A stretch of 61,114 nt of DNA from Actinomycetospora lemnae (GTDB lineage: Bacteria; Actinomycetota; Actinomycetes; Mycobacteriales; Pseudonocardiaceae). Shown in pieces: positions 52,536-61,062 of the stretch. The notes below the pieces were generated by a model. That model did no database searches and had not been told where the DNA came from. It saw nothing but the letters and a program-made list of their open reading frames with translations. How positions within the stretch are numbered: the first letter of the stretch is position 1; the number at the start of each line of letters is the position of its first letter. The position numbers and the translations under genes were made by a program. The DNA is taken from assembly GCF_028737315.1 (NCBI RefSeq), contig NZ_JAQZAO010000022.1, positions 1 through 61,114 of the forward strand, read 5' to 3'.

Positions 52536-52644
52536 GTCGCCACGCGCTCGCGGACCTCGGTCGGGGGCACCGTACGAGTGTGCACGATCAGGTGGTGCAC
52601 GACGGATTTGCCTCGTCCTCCGGAGTCGCTCGTCGTCACGTGCG

Positions 52645-52908
52645 CTAGCCGTGGAGCGGCCCGCTCCGGGGCCGCCCCGCGCGCCGGGCGATGTAGAACG
52701 CCGGCGCCGTCGTCGTCGTCCCGCACTGCGGACACCGCCGCTGCTCGTGGTGGCCGTCGTCGACCAGCTCACCCGGCGGGAAGCTCCGGATCCGACCTCG
52801 GCACTGCTCCCCGGGGCAGATCAGGTCCTGGTGCCACACCAGGTGCTCGAGACTCGCGGGGTCGGCTCCGCCGAACGAGGTGCGTGGTGCGACGACGTCG
52901 TCTCCCAT
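52645..52908 (-). CDS. Small zinc-ribbon protein
   Basis: 87 residues with two cysteine pairs, CPGEQC and CPQC, spaced as a zinc ribbon. The sequence between them is hydrophilic. No DNA-binding or enzyme domain is attached. The ATG was chosen because the upstream extension is short and overlaps the divergent phosphatase promoter region. Confidence 0.6.
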   Translation of the reverse strand: MGDDVVAPRTSFGGADPASLEHLVWHQDLICPGEQCRGRIRSFPPGELVDDGHHEQRRCPQCGTTTTAPAFYIARRAGRPRSGPLHG

Positions 52909-53010
52909 CGCACCCACTGTCCCGTCCGTCGGGCAGGTCGACCCCGCCGCGGTCGGCAACTATTTTCCCGGAGCTCGTCCACCACGACCCGCGTGCGGCA
53001 GAGTGAGGGC

Positions 53011-53475
53011 GTGGTGGCCCGGGACCTGACCCGCGACGACTGGCGTGCGGCCCTCGTCCTCCCCGGTGCCACCGTCGTGCGGGGTCGGGGCGTCCAGGAC
53101 ACGCTGCCGGGCGGGAGCGCTCCGGAGTACGGCCTCTACCTGGGCGTCGACTACGCCCCCGCCTGGCAGCACGGGTGGCTCGACTGGCCGGACTTCGGCG
53201 TCCCGGCCGACCCCCTCGACGCGGTCCGGTCGATCGAGCGGCTGTACCGGTACGCCCGGGCGGGCCGACGGGTCGAGGCGGCGTGCCGCGCGGGCAAGGG
53301 CCGCACGGGCACCGTCATCGCCTGCCTGGCGATCCTCGACGGCCTCCCGGCCGACCACGCCGTGAGCTGGACCCGGCACCACTTCCACCACCGCGCGGTG
53401 CAGACGCCCTGGCAACGCGCATGGGTCCGACGCTTTCCCCAGCTGCGGGAGCAGGCCGCCCGGTCGGCTCGATGA
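53011..53475 (+). CDS. Dual-specificity/tyrosine phosphatase-like protein
   Basis: 154 residues with the CX5R loop CRAGKGRTG (Cys92, Arg98) and an acidic loop WLDWPDFGVP that could supply the general acid. The fold matches small cysteine phosphatases. It may reverse protein phosphorylation, but the substrate is unknown. Two adjacent GTG codons can serve as start; GAGGGC lies just upstream of the first. Confidence 0.8.
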   Translation: MVARDLTRDDWRAALVLPGATVVRGRGVQDTLPGGSAPEYGLYLGVDYAPAWQHGWLDWPDFGVPADPLDAVRSIERLYRYARAGRRVEAACRAGKGRTGTVIACLAILDGLPADHAVSWTRHHFHHRAVQTPWQRAWVRRFPQLREQAARSAR

Positions 53476-53526
53476 GCGTGGAGCGCCTGATCGCGGACCG
53501 CGACCACGGGGGCCTGGACCTCCTCC

Positions 53527-54783
53527 TCAGGTCTGCACCTTCGTCAGCCGGACGATGCGGTAGCCGATGCCGAGGGCGTAGACCAGGCACCCGACGAGCA
53601 CCGCCTGCCACGGCAGGGTCGCCACGAGGACGAGGCAGCCGGCGGCGCCGAGGACCTGCAGCCACCGTGGGAAACGCCGCTGCTCGGGGGCCTGGGTGAA
53701 GGCGGAGAGGTTCGCGACCAGGTAGTACAGCAGGACGCCGAACGAGGAGAAGCCGATCGCGCCGCGCAGGTCGGTGGTGAGCACGAGCACGCAGACGACG
53801 ACGGCGACGGCGATCTCGGCGCGGTGCGGGACCTGGTGACGGGGGTGCACGGCGGCGAGCCGGCGTGGGAGGTCGCCCTGCCGCGCCATGGCGAGCATCG
53901 TCCGGCCGACCCCGGCGATCAGCGCCAGCAGGGCCCCGAGAGCAGCGGCCGCCCCGCCCACGACCACCACGGGCTCCGCCCAGGCCCAGTTCCCGGCGGC
54001 GACCGCGTCGGCGAGGGGCGCTCGCGAGGCGGCGAGCCGGTCCGGGCCCAGGGCGTGCAGGACGGTCACCGCGACGACGGCGTAGACCGCGACCGCGATC
54101 GCGAAGGCCACCACGATGGCGCGCGGGATGGTGCGCCCGGGGTCGCGGACCTCCTCGCCGAGGGTGGCGATGCGGGCGTAGCCCGCGAAGGCGAAGAACA
54201 GCAGGCCGGCGGACTGCAGCACCTCGTAGGGCCCCGCCGCACCGAGGGACCACACCGGCGCGTCACCCGGGTCCGTCCCGCCCCCGGCGAGCGCGGCGGC
54301 GACGGCCACGGCCAGCGCGAGCAGCACGACGGTCACGATCACCCGGGTGAGGCGAGCGGTGCGCGTGATGCCGCGGTAGTTGACGGCGGCCAGCACCACG
54401 ACCACCGCGACGGCCGTCGGGCGCTGCCAGGCCGGCGGCACGGTGTAGGCGGCGACGGTGAGGGCCATCGCCGCGCAGCTGGCCGTCTTGCCGATGACGA
54501 AGCCCCAGCCGGCGAGGAACCCCCACCAGTCGCCGAGGCGCTCGCGGCCGTAGACGTAGGTCCCGCCCGAGGTGGGGTACTGCGCGGCGAGCTGGGCCGA
54601 GGAGGTGGCGTTGGCGTAGGCCACGACCGCGGCGATCGCCAGCCCGAGGAGCAGCCCGGCGCCGGCGGCCGCGGCGGCCGGCGCGAACGCCGAGAAGACG
54701 CCCGCCCCGATCATCGAGCCGAGCCCGATGACCACCGCGTCGGTGAGGCCGAGCCGGCGAGCGAGTCCAGCGTGATCCGTCAT
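53527..54783 (-). CDS. APC-family amino acid permease
   Basis: 418 residues with about twelve membrane helices. The first helix has VIGLGSMIGAGVFSAFAPA, the APC substrate-site motif, and a later FAFAGYARIATLGEEVRDP is typical. It imports or exchanges amino acids or amines. It is divergent from the ArsR-ArsC fusion gene, with the ArsR-type palindrome in the 73-base spacer, so it may be under arsenic control. GGGAGG precedes the ATG. Confidence 0.88.
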   Translation of the reverse strand: MTDHAGLARRLGLTDAVVIGLGSMIGAGVFSAFAPAAAAAGAGLLLGLAIAAVVAYANATSSAQLAAQYPTSGGTYVYGRERLGDWWGFLAGWGFVIGKTASCAAMALTVAAYTVPPAWQRPTAVAVVVVLAAVNYRGITRTARLTRVIVTVVLLALAVAVAAALAGGGTDPGDAPVWSLGAAGPYEVLQSAGLLFFAFAGYARIATLGEEVRDPGRTIPRAIVVAFAIAVAVYAVVAVTVLHALGPDRLAASRAPLADAVAAGNWAWAEPVVVVGGAAAALGALLALIAGVGRTMLAMARQGDLPRRLAAVHPRHQVPHRAEIAVAVVVCVLVLTTDLRGAIGFSSFGVLLYYLVANLSAFTQAPEQRRFPRWLQVLGAAGCLVLVATLPWQAVLVGCLVYALGIGYRIVRLTKVQT

Positions 54784-54807
54784 CCCGGCCTCCCGTCGGC
54801 CACAATC

Positions 54808-54825
54808 CATCAAATGCACTTGATG
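54808..54825. promoter_or_regulatory. ArsR-type operator palindrome
   Basis: CATCAA-ATGCAC-TTGATG, six-base perfect arms and a six-base centre, matches the ATCAA-n6-TTGAT form bound by many ArsR/SmtB regulators. It lies between the permease start and the ArsR-ArsC start, so one site could repress both. Confidence 0.7.
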
Positions 54826-54856
54826 CATCGGTGGCGGCGCGCGCATACTCCCGGGC

Positions 54857-55621
54857 ATGCCATCCGCGGGTCAAGTCGAGCTCCCGGCTTTCGTGCGGCT
54901 GGCCGCACACCCCCTGCGGTGGCGACTGATGACCGAGCTGTCGGTCAGCGACCAGCGGGTCCGCGAGCTGGTCGCCCGGGTCGGGGAACCCCAGAACCTG
55001 GTCTCGTACCACCTGCGGCAGTTGCGTGACGGCGGGTTGGTGACGAGCTCCCGCAGCAGCCTCGACGGGCGCGACAGCTACTACCACCTCGACCTGGACC
55101 GCTGCGCTAACGGCCTGGACGACGCCGGCGTCGCCCTCCACCCGGCACTGCGACGGCCACACGACAGCGGGTCACCCGCGCCGTCACGGCGCATCGAGGT
55201 GCTGTTCGTCTGCACGGGCAACAGCGCGCGCTCCCCCATCGCCGAGGCGCTGCTCGACCGCCATGCCGTCGCCGGGGTGTCGGCCACCAGCGCCGGCACC
55301 CGGCCCAAGGACCAGCTGCACCCCGACGCCGTCCGCGCCCTGCAGCGGGGCTTCGGCATCGACCTGTCCGGCCGGCGGCCCCGAGGCCTGGACACGCTCA
55401 CCGACCGCCGCTTCGACGTGGTCGTCACCCTGTGCGACAAGGCCCGCGAGGTGTGCCCGGAGTTCCCCGGCCAGCAGCGGACGATCCACTGGAGCGTCCG
55501 CGACCCGGCGGCCGACCCCGGCCGCCAGGCCTTCGAGCACGCCACCGCGGACATCGACACCCGCGTCCGGTACCTGCTCCCCGTCCTCACCGCGACAGCA
55601 AGATCGGAGGGTCCGCCGTGA
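54857..55621 (+). CDS. ArsR regulator fused to arsenate reductase (ArsC, LMW-phosphatase fold)
   Basis: 254 residues. Residues 1-95 form a winged helix (FVRLAAHPLRWRLMTELS, then NLVSYHLRQLRDGGLV). Residues 112-250 are a low-molecular-weight phosphatase-type arsenate reductase: VLFVCTGNSARSPIAEALL (Cys119 nucleophile) and LCDKAREVCPEFPG, the C-x6-C pair of thioredoxin-coupled ArsC. The classical ELCVCDL arsenite site of ArsR is absent; Cys83 is the only cysteine in the regulator part. The stop overlaps the next GTG. Confidence 0.88.
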   Translation: MPSAGQVELPAFVRLAAHPLRWRLMTELSVSDQRVRELVARVGEPQNLVSYHLRQLRDGGLVTSSRSSLDGRDSYYHLDLDRCANGLDDAGVALHPALRRPHDSGSPAPSRRIEVLFVCTGNSARSPIAEALLDRHAVAGVSATSAGTRPKDQLHPDAVRALQRGFGIDLSGRRPRGLDTLTDRRFDVVVTLCDKAREVCPEFPGQQRTIHWSVRDPAADPGRQAFEHATADIDTRVRYLLPVLTATARSEGPP

Positions 55622-56013
55622 CCGAGCACCCGGAGCGCGCCAGCGTCCGCTACCTCGTCGAGGACGTCGACGCCGCCATCGCCTTCTACACGACCCACCT
55701 CGGGTTCAGGCTCAACACGGCCGTCGCGCCGGCGTTCGCCGACGTCGTCCGGGGGCCGCTCCGGCTCCTGCTGTCCGGTCCGGCCAGTTCCGGCGCGCGG
55801 GCCACGCCCGAGGACGCCGCGACGCCGGGCCGCAACCGCATCCACCTCGTCGTCGACGACCTCGACGACGAGATCGCCCGGCTCCGCAGCGCGGGACTGG
55901 GCTTCCGCAGCGATCTCGTCGCCGGACCCGGCGGGCGCCAGGTCCTCGTCGCCGACCCGGACGGCAACCTGGTCGAGCTGTTCCAGCCCGCGGCGCCCGC
56001 CGACCCCCGGTAG
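55618..56013 (+). CDS. VOC-family protein (glyoxalase/bleomycin resistance fold)
   Basis: 131 residues with paired beta-alpha-beta-beta-beta units: VRYLVEDVDAAIAFYTTHLGF and a C-terminal VLVADPDGNLVELFQP with the metal Glu. It is translationally coupled to the ArsR-ArsC fusion (GTGA overlap), which suggests a role in arsenic handling. It lacks the vicinal Cys pair of ArsI, so it is not a second copy of that enzyme. Confidence 0.85.
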   Translation: MTEHPERASVRYLVEDVDAAIAFYTTHLGFRLNTAVAPAFADVVRGPLRLLLSGPASSGARATPEDAATPGRNRIHLVVDDLDDEIARLRSAGLGFRSDLVAGPGGRQVLVADPDGNLVELFQPAAPADPR

Positions 56014-56049
56014 CGCCCGGATCTCAGGGGCGGGAGACCCGGTCCTGGG

Positions 56050-56595
56050 TCACGCGACGCACCCGCAGCCGGCGGCGGTCTTGGCCTCGGTGACGGTCAC
56101 GCCCGGGTCGGTGGCGGCCTCGTCGGGAGAGCAGCACGCGGTGACCCCGCAGCACGAGGACGCTGCGCCCGAGGTCTCACCGGTGGCGTCGGGCATCGTG
56201 CTGATGATCCCGGTGGTGCCGAAGTCCGGGGAGTCCTCCTTGACCGTGTAGACCTCCCACGGTTCGTGGCCCGGGCCGTGCACCCACACCTTGTCCTGGC
56301 GGGCGTAGCAACAGGTGGTGTCCTCCTCGACCTGGGTGAACAGCCCCAGCTCCGCGAGGCGCGCCGTGGCGGCGTCGACCTCGTCGGTCGACGCGACCTC
56401 GACGCCGAGGTGGTCCATCACCGTTGGACGGTCGTCCTCGCCCTCCAGCAGGACCAGCTTGAGCGGTGGCTCGGGGACCGCGAAGTTGGCGTAGCCGGGG
56501 CGGCGCTTGGCCGGCTCCACGCCGAAGAGCTGGGAGTAGAAGCGGATCGAGCCCTCCAGGTCGGAGACCCGCAGGGCGAGCTGCACACGGGACAC
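56050..56595 (-). CDS. arsI: ArsI/CadI-family organoarsenical C-As lyase
   Basis: 181 residues. It is a VOC-type dioxygenase with the ArsI features: start SRVQLALRVSDLEGSIRFYS, vicinal Cys95-Cys96 in EEDTTCCYARQDKVWV for trivalent arsenic, and likely iron ligands Gln5, His62 and Glu114. ArsI splits methylarsenite and related aromatic arsenicals into arsenite. A Cys-rich tail (SSCCGVTACCSPDE, GCGCVA) adds more thiols. The GTG has GAGGAGG upstream; a longer start at 56667 would cover the operator. Confidence 0.88.
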   Translation of the reverse strand: MSRVQLALRVSDLEGSIRFYSQLFGVEPAKRRPGYANFAVPEPPLKLVLLEGEDDRPTVMDHLGVEVASTDEVDAATARLAELGLFTQVEEDTTCCYARQDKVWVHGPGHEPWEVYTVKEDSPDFGTTGIISTMPDATGETSGAASSCCGVTACCSPDEAATDPGVTVTEAKTAAGCGCVA

Positions 56596-56659
56596 GGTGT
56601 CCTCCTCGAACTCCGGGACGCCTGCTTCGACGTCCGTCGAACCGAAGACTGCGCCCTGT

Positions 56660-56691
56660 TTCGACATATGTCAAGGTAGATGTTTGTCGAA
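56660..56691. promoter_or_regulatory. Candidate ArsR-type operator upstream of arsI
   Basis: TTCGACA (56660-56666) and TGTCGAA (56685-56691) form a wide inverted repeat, and GACATATGTC (56663-56672) is a nested perfect palindrome. The AT-rich stretch is exceptional here. It sits between arsI and the divergent MFS gene and differs in sequence from the ArsR-ArsC operator. Confidence 0.5.
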
Positions 56692-56776
56692 GCACGAGGT
56701 CCAGGAGCGACCGGCGCGGGTGAACGAGGCGGTGGGCGGCCTGGTCGTCAGCGTCGACGCCGCCACCATGTGACCC

Positions 56777-57937
56777 GTGGCCGACACCGACACCGCGACG
56801 ACCGGCAAGGGACGCGCCCTCACCGGCGCCGTCCTGCTCGACCTCGCCGTCAGCCCGCTGTTCGCCTGGGACGTCTTCACCGACGCCCTCGGGCGCGACC
56901 TCGGCGTCGGCCACGCCCTGCTGGCCGGCGTGTTCTCCGTCGGCCTGGCCGCCTTCATGCTCGGCGTCCTGGCCGGCGGACGGGCCGCCGACCGCACCGC
57001 ACCGCGCCGGCTGGCGCTGATCGCCCTCGCCGGCACGGTCCTCGGCCTGCTCGGCAGCGCCGTCGCCGGCTCGGCCGCCGTGCTGTTCCTGACCTTCGGC
57101 GTGCTGGTCGGCGGCGCCACCGGCCTCGGCTACGCCACCGCCGTCCGCGTCGCCGGCACCGTCACCTCCGGCCGCGGTCTCGCCCTCGGCCTCGTCGTCA
57201 GCGCCTACGCCGCCGGCACCGCCGTCCTCGCCCCGCTCGCGGCCGCGCTGCTGGCGGCGGTGGGCCGCACCGCGACCTTCGTCGTCCTCGCCGCGGTTCT
57301 CGGCGCCGTCCTCGCCGTCGCCGCCGCCCTCGTCCCCGGCGCTCGTCCCGCCCCGCCGCGGCGGCGCGACCACACCACCCCGCGATCCCGCCCGAGCGGG
57401 CCCGTCGTCGCCCTCTGGCTGGCCTTCGGCCTCGGCAGCGCGCCCGCCCTCGCCGCCTTCGCCCAGGCCGGCGACCTCGCCGGGGACGCGGCCGCGGTCA
57501 CCCTCGCGGTCGTGCTGCTGAACGTCGGCAACTTCGCCGGCCGGCTCGTCGCCGGCCCCCTCTCCGACCGCATCGGCCGGCGCGCGGCGCTGCACGCCGA
57601 CGCCGCGCTGCTCGTCCTCGCGTGCCTCCCGCTGGCGTCCGGCGCGAGCGGACCGGTCGCCCTGGCCGCCCTGCTCCTGCTGGGCACCCAGTACGGGGCG
57701 CTGTCGACCCTGGCGCCGGCGGCCACCTCCGACGTGGTCCCGGCCGAGCGCTTCGGCACCACCTACGGCCTGGTGTTCACCGGCTGGGGCATCGCCGGCC
57801 TCGTCGCGCCCGTCGCCGCGGCCTCACTGGCCGCCGTGATCGGCTTCGCAGCCGTCTACGTGGTCCTCCTCGGGATCGCCGCGCTGTCCTGGGTCGCGGT
57901 CGGCGTCTACGGGCGGCTCGTCGCCCACCCCGCGTGA
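56777..57937 (+). CDS. MFS transporter of the arsenic gene region
   Basis: 386 residues with about twelve membrane helices and the MFS loop motif GGRADRTAPRRL-like after helix 2, repeated in the second half as GPLSDRIGRRAAL. It is divergent from arsI across the operator candidate, so arsenical export is a sensible hypothesis, but the sequence gives no substrate. It is not ArsB, Acr3 or ArsP. Its 3' end overlaps the converging DUF6544-like frame by 114 bases. Confidence 0.82.
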   Translation: MADTDTATTGKGRALTGAVLLDLAVSPLFAWDVFTDALGRDLGVGHALLAGVFSVGLAAFMLGVLAGGRAADRTAPRRLALIALAGTVLGLLGSAVAGSAAVLFLTFGVLVGGATGLGYATAVRVAGTVTSGRGLALGLVVSAYAAGTAVLAPLAAALLAAVGRTATFVVLAAVLGAVLAVAAALVPGARPAPPRRRDHTTPRSRPSGPVVALWLAFGLGSAPALAAFAQAGDLAGDAAAVTLAVVLLNVGNFAGRLVAGPLSDRIGRRAALHADAALLVLACLPLASGASGPVALAALLLLGTQYGALSTLAPAATSDVVPAERFGTTYGLVFTGWGIAGLVAPVAAASLAAVIGFAAVYVVLLGIAALSWVAVGVYGRLVAHPA

Positions 57938-58765
57938 GTCGGACGCTCCGCGGTCGGCTCTCGCCGTCGCGTCGCCGTCGCCGGGCACCCGACCCGTCGG
58001 CGTCAGCGCCGTGAGGCGGAAGCGGAAGAACTCGTGACGACGGGCGTCGGGGCCGTCGGGGTACCAGCCCACCGCACCGGTCGCCGGGACCACGGAGGTC
58101 CCGAAGAGCCTGGTGGTCGTGACCCGGCCGCCGAAGGGGTGCCAGTCCCAGCGGCCGGTCCCGTCGGGGTCGCCCCACCGCATCGTGCGGAACGTCCGCA
58201 GGCGCCCCGCGTCGTCGAGGTGGAGGTGCAGGTCGACGGGGGTGTCACCGACGTCGAAGAGGACGCGCAGGTGGCGGTCGTCGAGCGCGGACCACGAGAC
58301 GCCGGGACCCGGCAGGACGGCCGCGGGGGCCCAGATGGCCTCCGCGCCGGCGCGCCCGGCGGCACTGCGGCTGATGTCGGGGCCGTCGGCGTCCACCAGG
58401 GTCACCAGCTGCGCCAGGGTCCAGCGCATCCGCCCCGGTCCCGCACCGCCGCGATCCGTCCCGCGGATGACCCCGGCGACCGTCGCCGACCAGCGGAAAC
58501 CCCGCCGTGGCGCGAGCACCTCGTCGGCGCGGAACGGGAGCCACGCCCGCCCCAGCCGCAGCGAGCCGCGCATCCGCAGCCGCACCGCGGGGGCCAGGGG
58601 CGCCCCGGGGAGCAGGGACTGCGCGAACCAGCGCAGCACCGCCGGGGGCACCCGGTCACGCAGGTCGCACGGCCAGAAGACCGCGGGCGCGGCAGACGGG
58701 GGCGCCTGCGGGGGCGCGTGCTCCGCCCTGCCGAACAGGGCGTCCAGGTCTCGCGTGGTGATCAC
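57824..58765 (-). CDS. DUF6544/DUF6920-like protein
   Basis: About 313 residues. The core contains VPPAVLRWFAQSLLPG near residue 40, LRMRGSLRLGRAWLPFRADE, RRGFRWSATV and a final WYPDGPDARRHEFFRFRLTAL, which resembles the DUF6544/DUF6920 family of unknown function. The last 60 residues are Asp/Gly/Arg-rich, unlike the family, and lie antisense to the MFS 3' end. The GTG start has GGAGG seven bases upstream. Confidence 0.65.
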   Translation of the reverse strand: MITTRDLDALFGRAEHAPPQAPPSAAPAVFWPCDLRDRVPPAVLRWFAQSLLPGAPLAPAVRLRMRGSLRLGRAWLPFRADEVLAPRRGFRWSATVAGVIRGTDRGGAGPGRMRWTLAQLVTLVDADGPDISRSAAGRAGAEAIWAPAAVLPGPGVSWSALDDRHLRVLFDVGDTPVDLHLHLDDAGRLRTFRTMRWGDPDGTGRWDWHPFGGRVTTTRLFGTSVVPATGAVGWYPDGPDARRHEFFRFRLTALTPTGRVPGDGDATARADRGASDSRGVGDEPPVDADRDPGQRGDPEEDHVDGCEADHGGQ

Positions 58766-58909
58766 GTGCGCACCTCCGGCCGGTCGGGGGCCCGCGCCGC
58801 GTCGAGGTCGCGGCGGTGTCACGATGCCGACCCGTCCAGGCTGGGGACGGACCCGCGCGGCCACCAGGGCCGATGGTCCCCGGGCAGCGACGCGGCGTCA
58901 GCCCGGGGC

Positions 58910-59110
58910 TCAGGCCGCCGCGTGGCGCGGCGTCGTCGTGTCGAGCGTCCCGATGTGGACGTGGGAGAAGTCCTCGACGATGCCGTCGTCGAGGACCCGA
59001 CCGAGGCGCACGCCGGCGAAGTCGGTGACCCAGCCGTCGTCGCCGGCCCGGCCGATGCCCACCCCGGCGTGGTCGACGACCCGGCGCCGCGTGTCGGTGG
59101 TGCTGTCCAT
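58910..59110 (-). CDS. Tiny repeat protein, possible beta-flower type
   Basis: 66 residues built from about three copies of an 18-residue unit (DHAGVGIGR, DFAGVRLGR, DFSHVHIGT), each followed by a DDG turn. This suggests a small all-beta repeat fold of the kind that oligomerises into a propeller-like flower. A strong GAGGAGAGGAG run precedes the ATG. Function is unknown. The next 156 bases upstream hold nothing clear. Confidence 0.6.
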   Translation of the reverse strand: MDSTTDTRRRVVDHAGVGIGRAGDDGWVTDFAGVRLGRVLDDGIVEDFSHVHIGTLDTTTPRHAAA

Positions 59111-59266
59111 GGCGATCTCCTCTCCTCGGTGCGGGTCCTCGCCCGCACCCCGAGACGCTCGTCCGCGGGACCGCCCGGCGCCCGGGTACTCCGACCCGGC
59201 CGCCCGGGTCGATGGTCGTCCTGCCGCTCGACGCCCGGCCGGCCGCGAGGAGCGGCCACGACCGGG

Positions 59267-59809
59267 TCACCCCGGCGCGTCGTCGGGGACACCGCGAGCC
59301 CGGGCACCGCCCGCCGGGCCGTCCGGGGTGGTGTCCTCGCGCAGGAGCCGCCGACGCAGCCGGTTGACGTCGCCCGCGCTCTGGCGCAGGGCGGCGGCGA
59401 GGCCGTCGAGCAGACCGGCGAGCTCGCGCTGGTGCTCCGCGGGGGCGCCCTCGAGCGCGGACTCCACGTCGTCGCGGAAGAGCCGCTCCATGAGATCCGC
59501 GACGCGCCGTCCGCGAGGGGTCAGGTCGACGAGGGTGCTGCGACGGTCGGTCGGGTGCCGGCGGCGCTCGACCAGTCCCCTCGCCTGCAACCGGTCGGCC
59601 AGCGCGGTGCCCGCCTTCGCCGTCACACCCAGGCGGGCGGCGAGGATCGCGACCGGTCGGGCACCCTCGCGACCCAGGTCGGAGAGCGTCAGCACCTCAC
59701 CGACGCCGAGACCGAGCACGTCGGCGTAGGCCCGGCGGTAGGCGTCGACGGCCAGGACCAGGTCGCGCACCCGGTCCGGGACGGAGGCAGGGCCCGGTTC
59801 CTCGGTCAC
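59267..59809 (-). CDS. MarR-family transcriptional regulator
   Basis: About 180 residues with a MarR winged helix: LTLSDLGREGARPVAILAARLG, TALADRLQARGLVERRRHPTDRR (wing) and a long C-terminal dimerisation helix. The tail is Gly/Ala/Arg-rich and disordered. The frame could start at 59833, but that GTG has no spacing for a ribosome site. It probably controls itself or the adjoining membrane protein gene. Confidence 0.8.
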   Translation of the reverse strand: MTEEPGPASVPDRVRDLVLAVDAYRRAYADVLGLGVGEVLTLSDLGREGARPVAILAARLGVTAKAGTALADRLQARGLVERRRHPTDRRSTLVDLTPRGRRVADLMERLFRDDVESALEGAPAEHQRELAGLLDGLAAALRQSAGDVNRLRRRLLREDTTPDGPAGGARARGVPDDAPG

Positions 59810-59896
59810 GTCGACCCCATCTCCGTACGACACTCCCCCGCCGGGCAGACGTCCGCCCCCGGTCCGGCGCGGTGCCGTCCCGGGGGCGGAGCTCCC

Positions 59897-60367
59897 TCAG
59901 CGACGAGCACCCAGCGGCTCGTCCCAGGTCGTGACCAGCGCGTAGAGGATCACCAGGTCCAGCGCGATCACGACGATGGACCACACGGGCGCCACCGGGA
60001 TCATGATCAGGTGGACGATGGCGCTCAGTCCGACGATCGCGATCGCCGCACCCCGCGCCCAGCTCGCCGCCTCGCCGAGCAGGCCGGCCCCGACGATCGC
60101 GACCAGCGCCCCGATCACGAGGTGGATCCAGCCCCACGTCGCCCAGGACAGGACGAGCACCGTGCCGGTGTCGGTCACGAAGTACGTCGGGCTGACGATC
60201 GCCGCCAGACCCTCGATCACGCCGAACACGCCGACGACCACCATGACGACGGCCCCGAAGCGCACCCAGCCGGTCCAGGCACCCGCCTCCGGAGCCGGCG
60301 CCGCGCCCGTCCTCCCGGCCGGTCGCGCTCGGGACTCCGGACGTTCGCCGGCGGTCTGCTCGCTCAT
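59897..60367 (-). CDS. Four-helix membrane protein (DUF7144-like)
   Basis: 156 residues. A hydrophilic N-terminus of about 30 residues is followed by four membrane helices, with the conserved YFVTDTGTVLVLSWATWGWIH after the first and a final WDEPLG. This is the pattern of the actinobacterial DUF7144 family, function unknown. GGAGGAG precedes the ATG by two bases. Confidence 0.78.
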   Translation of the reverse strand: MSEQTAGERPESRARPAGRTGAAPAPEAGAWTGWVRFGAVVMVVVGVFGVIEGLAAIVSPTYFVTDTGTVLVLSWATWGWIHLVIGALVAIVGAGLLGEAASWARGAAIAIVGLSAIVHLIMIPVAPVWSIVVIALDLVILYALVTTWDEPLGARR

Positions 60368-60565
60368 GGCTCCTCCTCCCACTGCCACCGCCTCGGACCC
60401 GTCGGCCGACGGGCCCGTCGTGACGGTCACGCGGATCGCGTCGCACGGTCAGGGACCAACGACCCGACTGCGGGCGGACCCCGGTCCCGTCCCCCGTCCG
60501 GCCGGTCCCCGCGGGCGGGACCGACGGCCCTGGTGTGCGACGACGGCGTCGGGCGCAATGGCGCC

Positions 60566-60967
60566 ATGACGACCACGCGCTCCGGCCCCCAGGACCCCGC
60601 ACCGCGGCTGCGCCCCAGCCGGCCCGTGCGGGTGGTCACCGAACAGACGTCGGTGGCCGAGGCGCTGCGCGTCATGCGGGTGGCCGGGGTGCGGCACCTG
60701 CCGGTGATCGCCGGCGACCGCTGTACCGGGCTCCTCGTCGACCGCGACCTCATCGCCGCGGCCGTGGACGGCGTGACCGAGCCGGTCGGGCGCCTGGTGC
60801 GCGGCCCGGTGCCGACGGTGGAGGCCGGCACCACGGCCGCCCACGTCGCGCGGGCGGTGCTCGCCGGCGGCCTGGACGCCGCGGTGGTCGTCGAGGAGGG
60901 CACGGTGGTCGGCATCGTCACCACCACCGACGCGCTCGTCGCCCTCGCGCACCTCGACGAGGACTGA
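60566..60967 (+). CDS. CBS-domain pair protein
   Basis: 133 residues containing a pair of CBS domains: SVAEALRVMRVAGVRHLPVIAGDRCTGLLVDRDL-type and the second ending VVVEEGTVVGIVTTTDALV. Stand-alone CBS pairs bind adenosine nucleotides and regulate partners, often under redox or energy stress. The first copy keeps the RHLPV core. The partner is not evident from the neighbours. Confidence 0.85.
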   Translation: MTTTRSGPQDPAPRLRPSRPVRVVTEQTSVAEALRVMRVAGVRHLPVIAGDRCTGLLVDRDLIAAAVDGVTEPVGRLVRGPVPTVEAGTTAAHVARAVLAGGLDAAVVVEEGTVVGIVTTTDALVALAHLDED

Positions 60968-61062
60968 ACGCCCCGGCCGCTCCGGTCCGGTCGGCCCTGC
61001 TCGACGTCGGACGCCGCCGGCAGCGTCGGCGCAGGCATCGTCGTCGACGACCGGAGAGCGCC

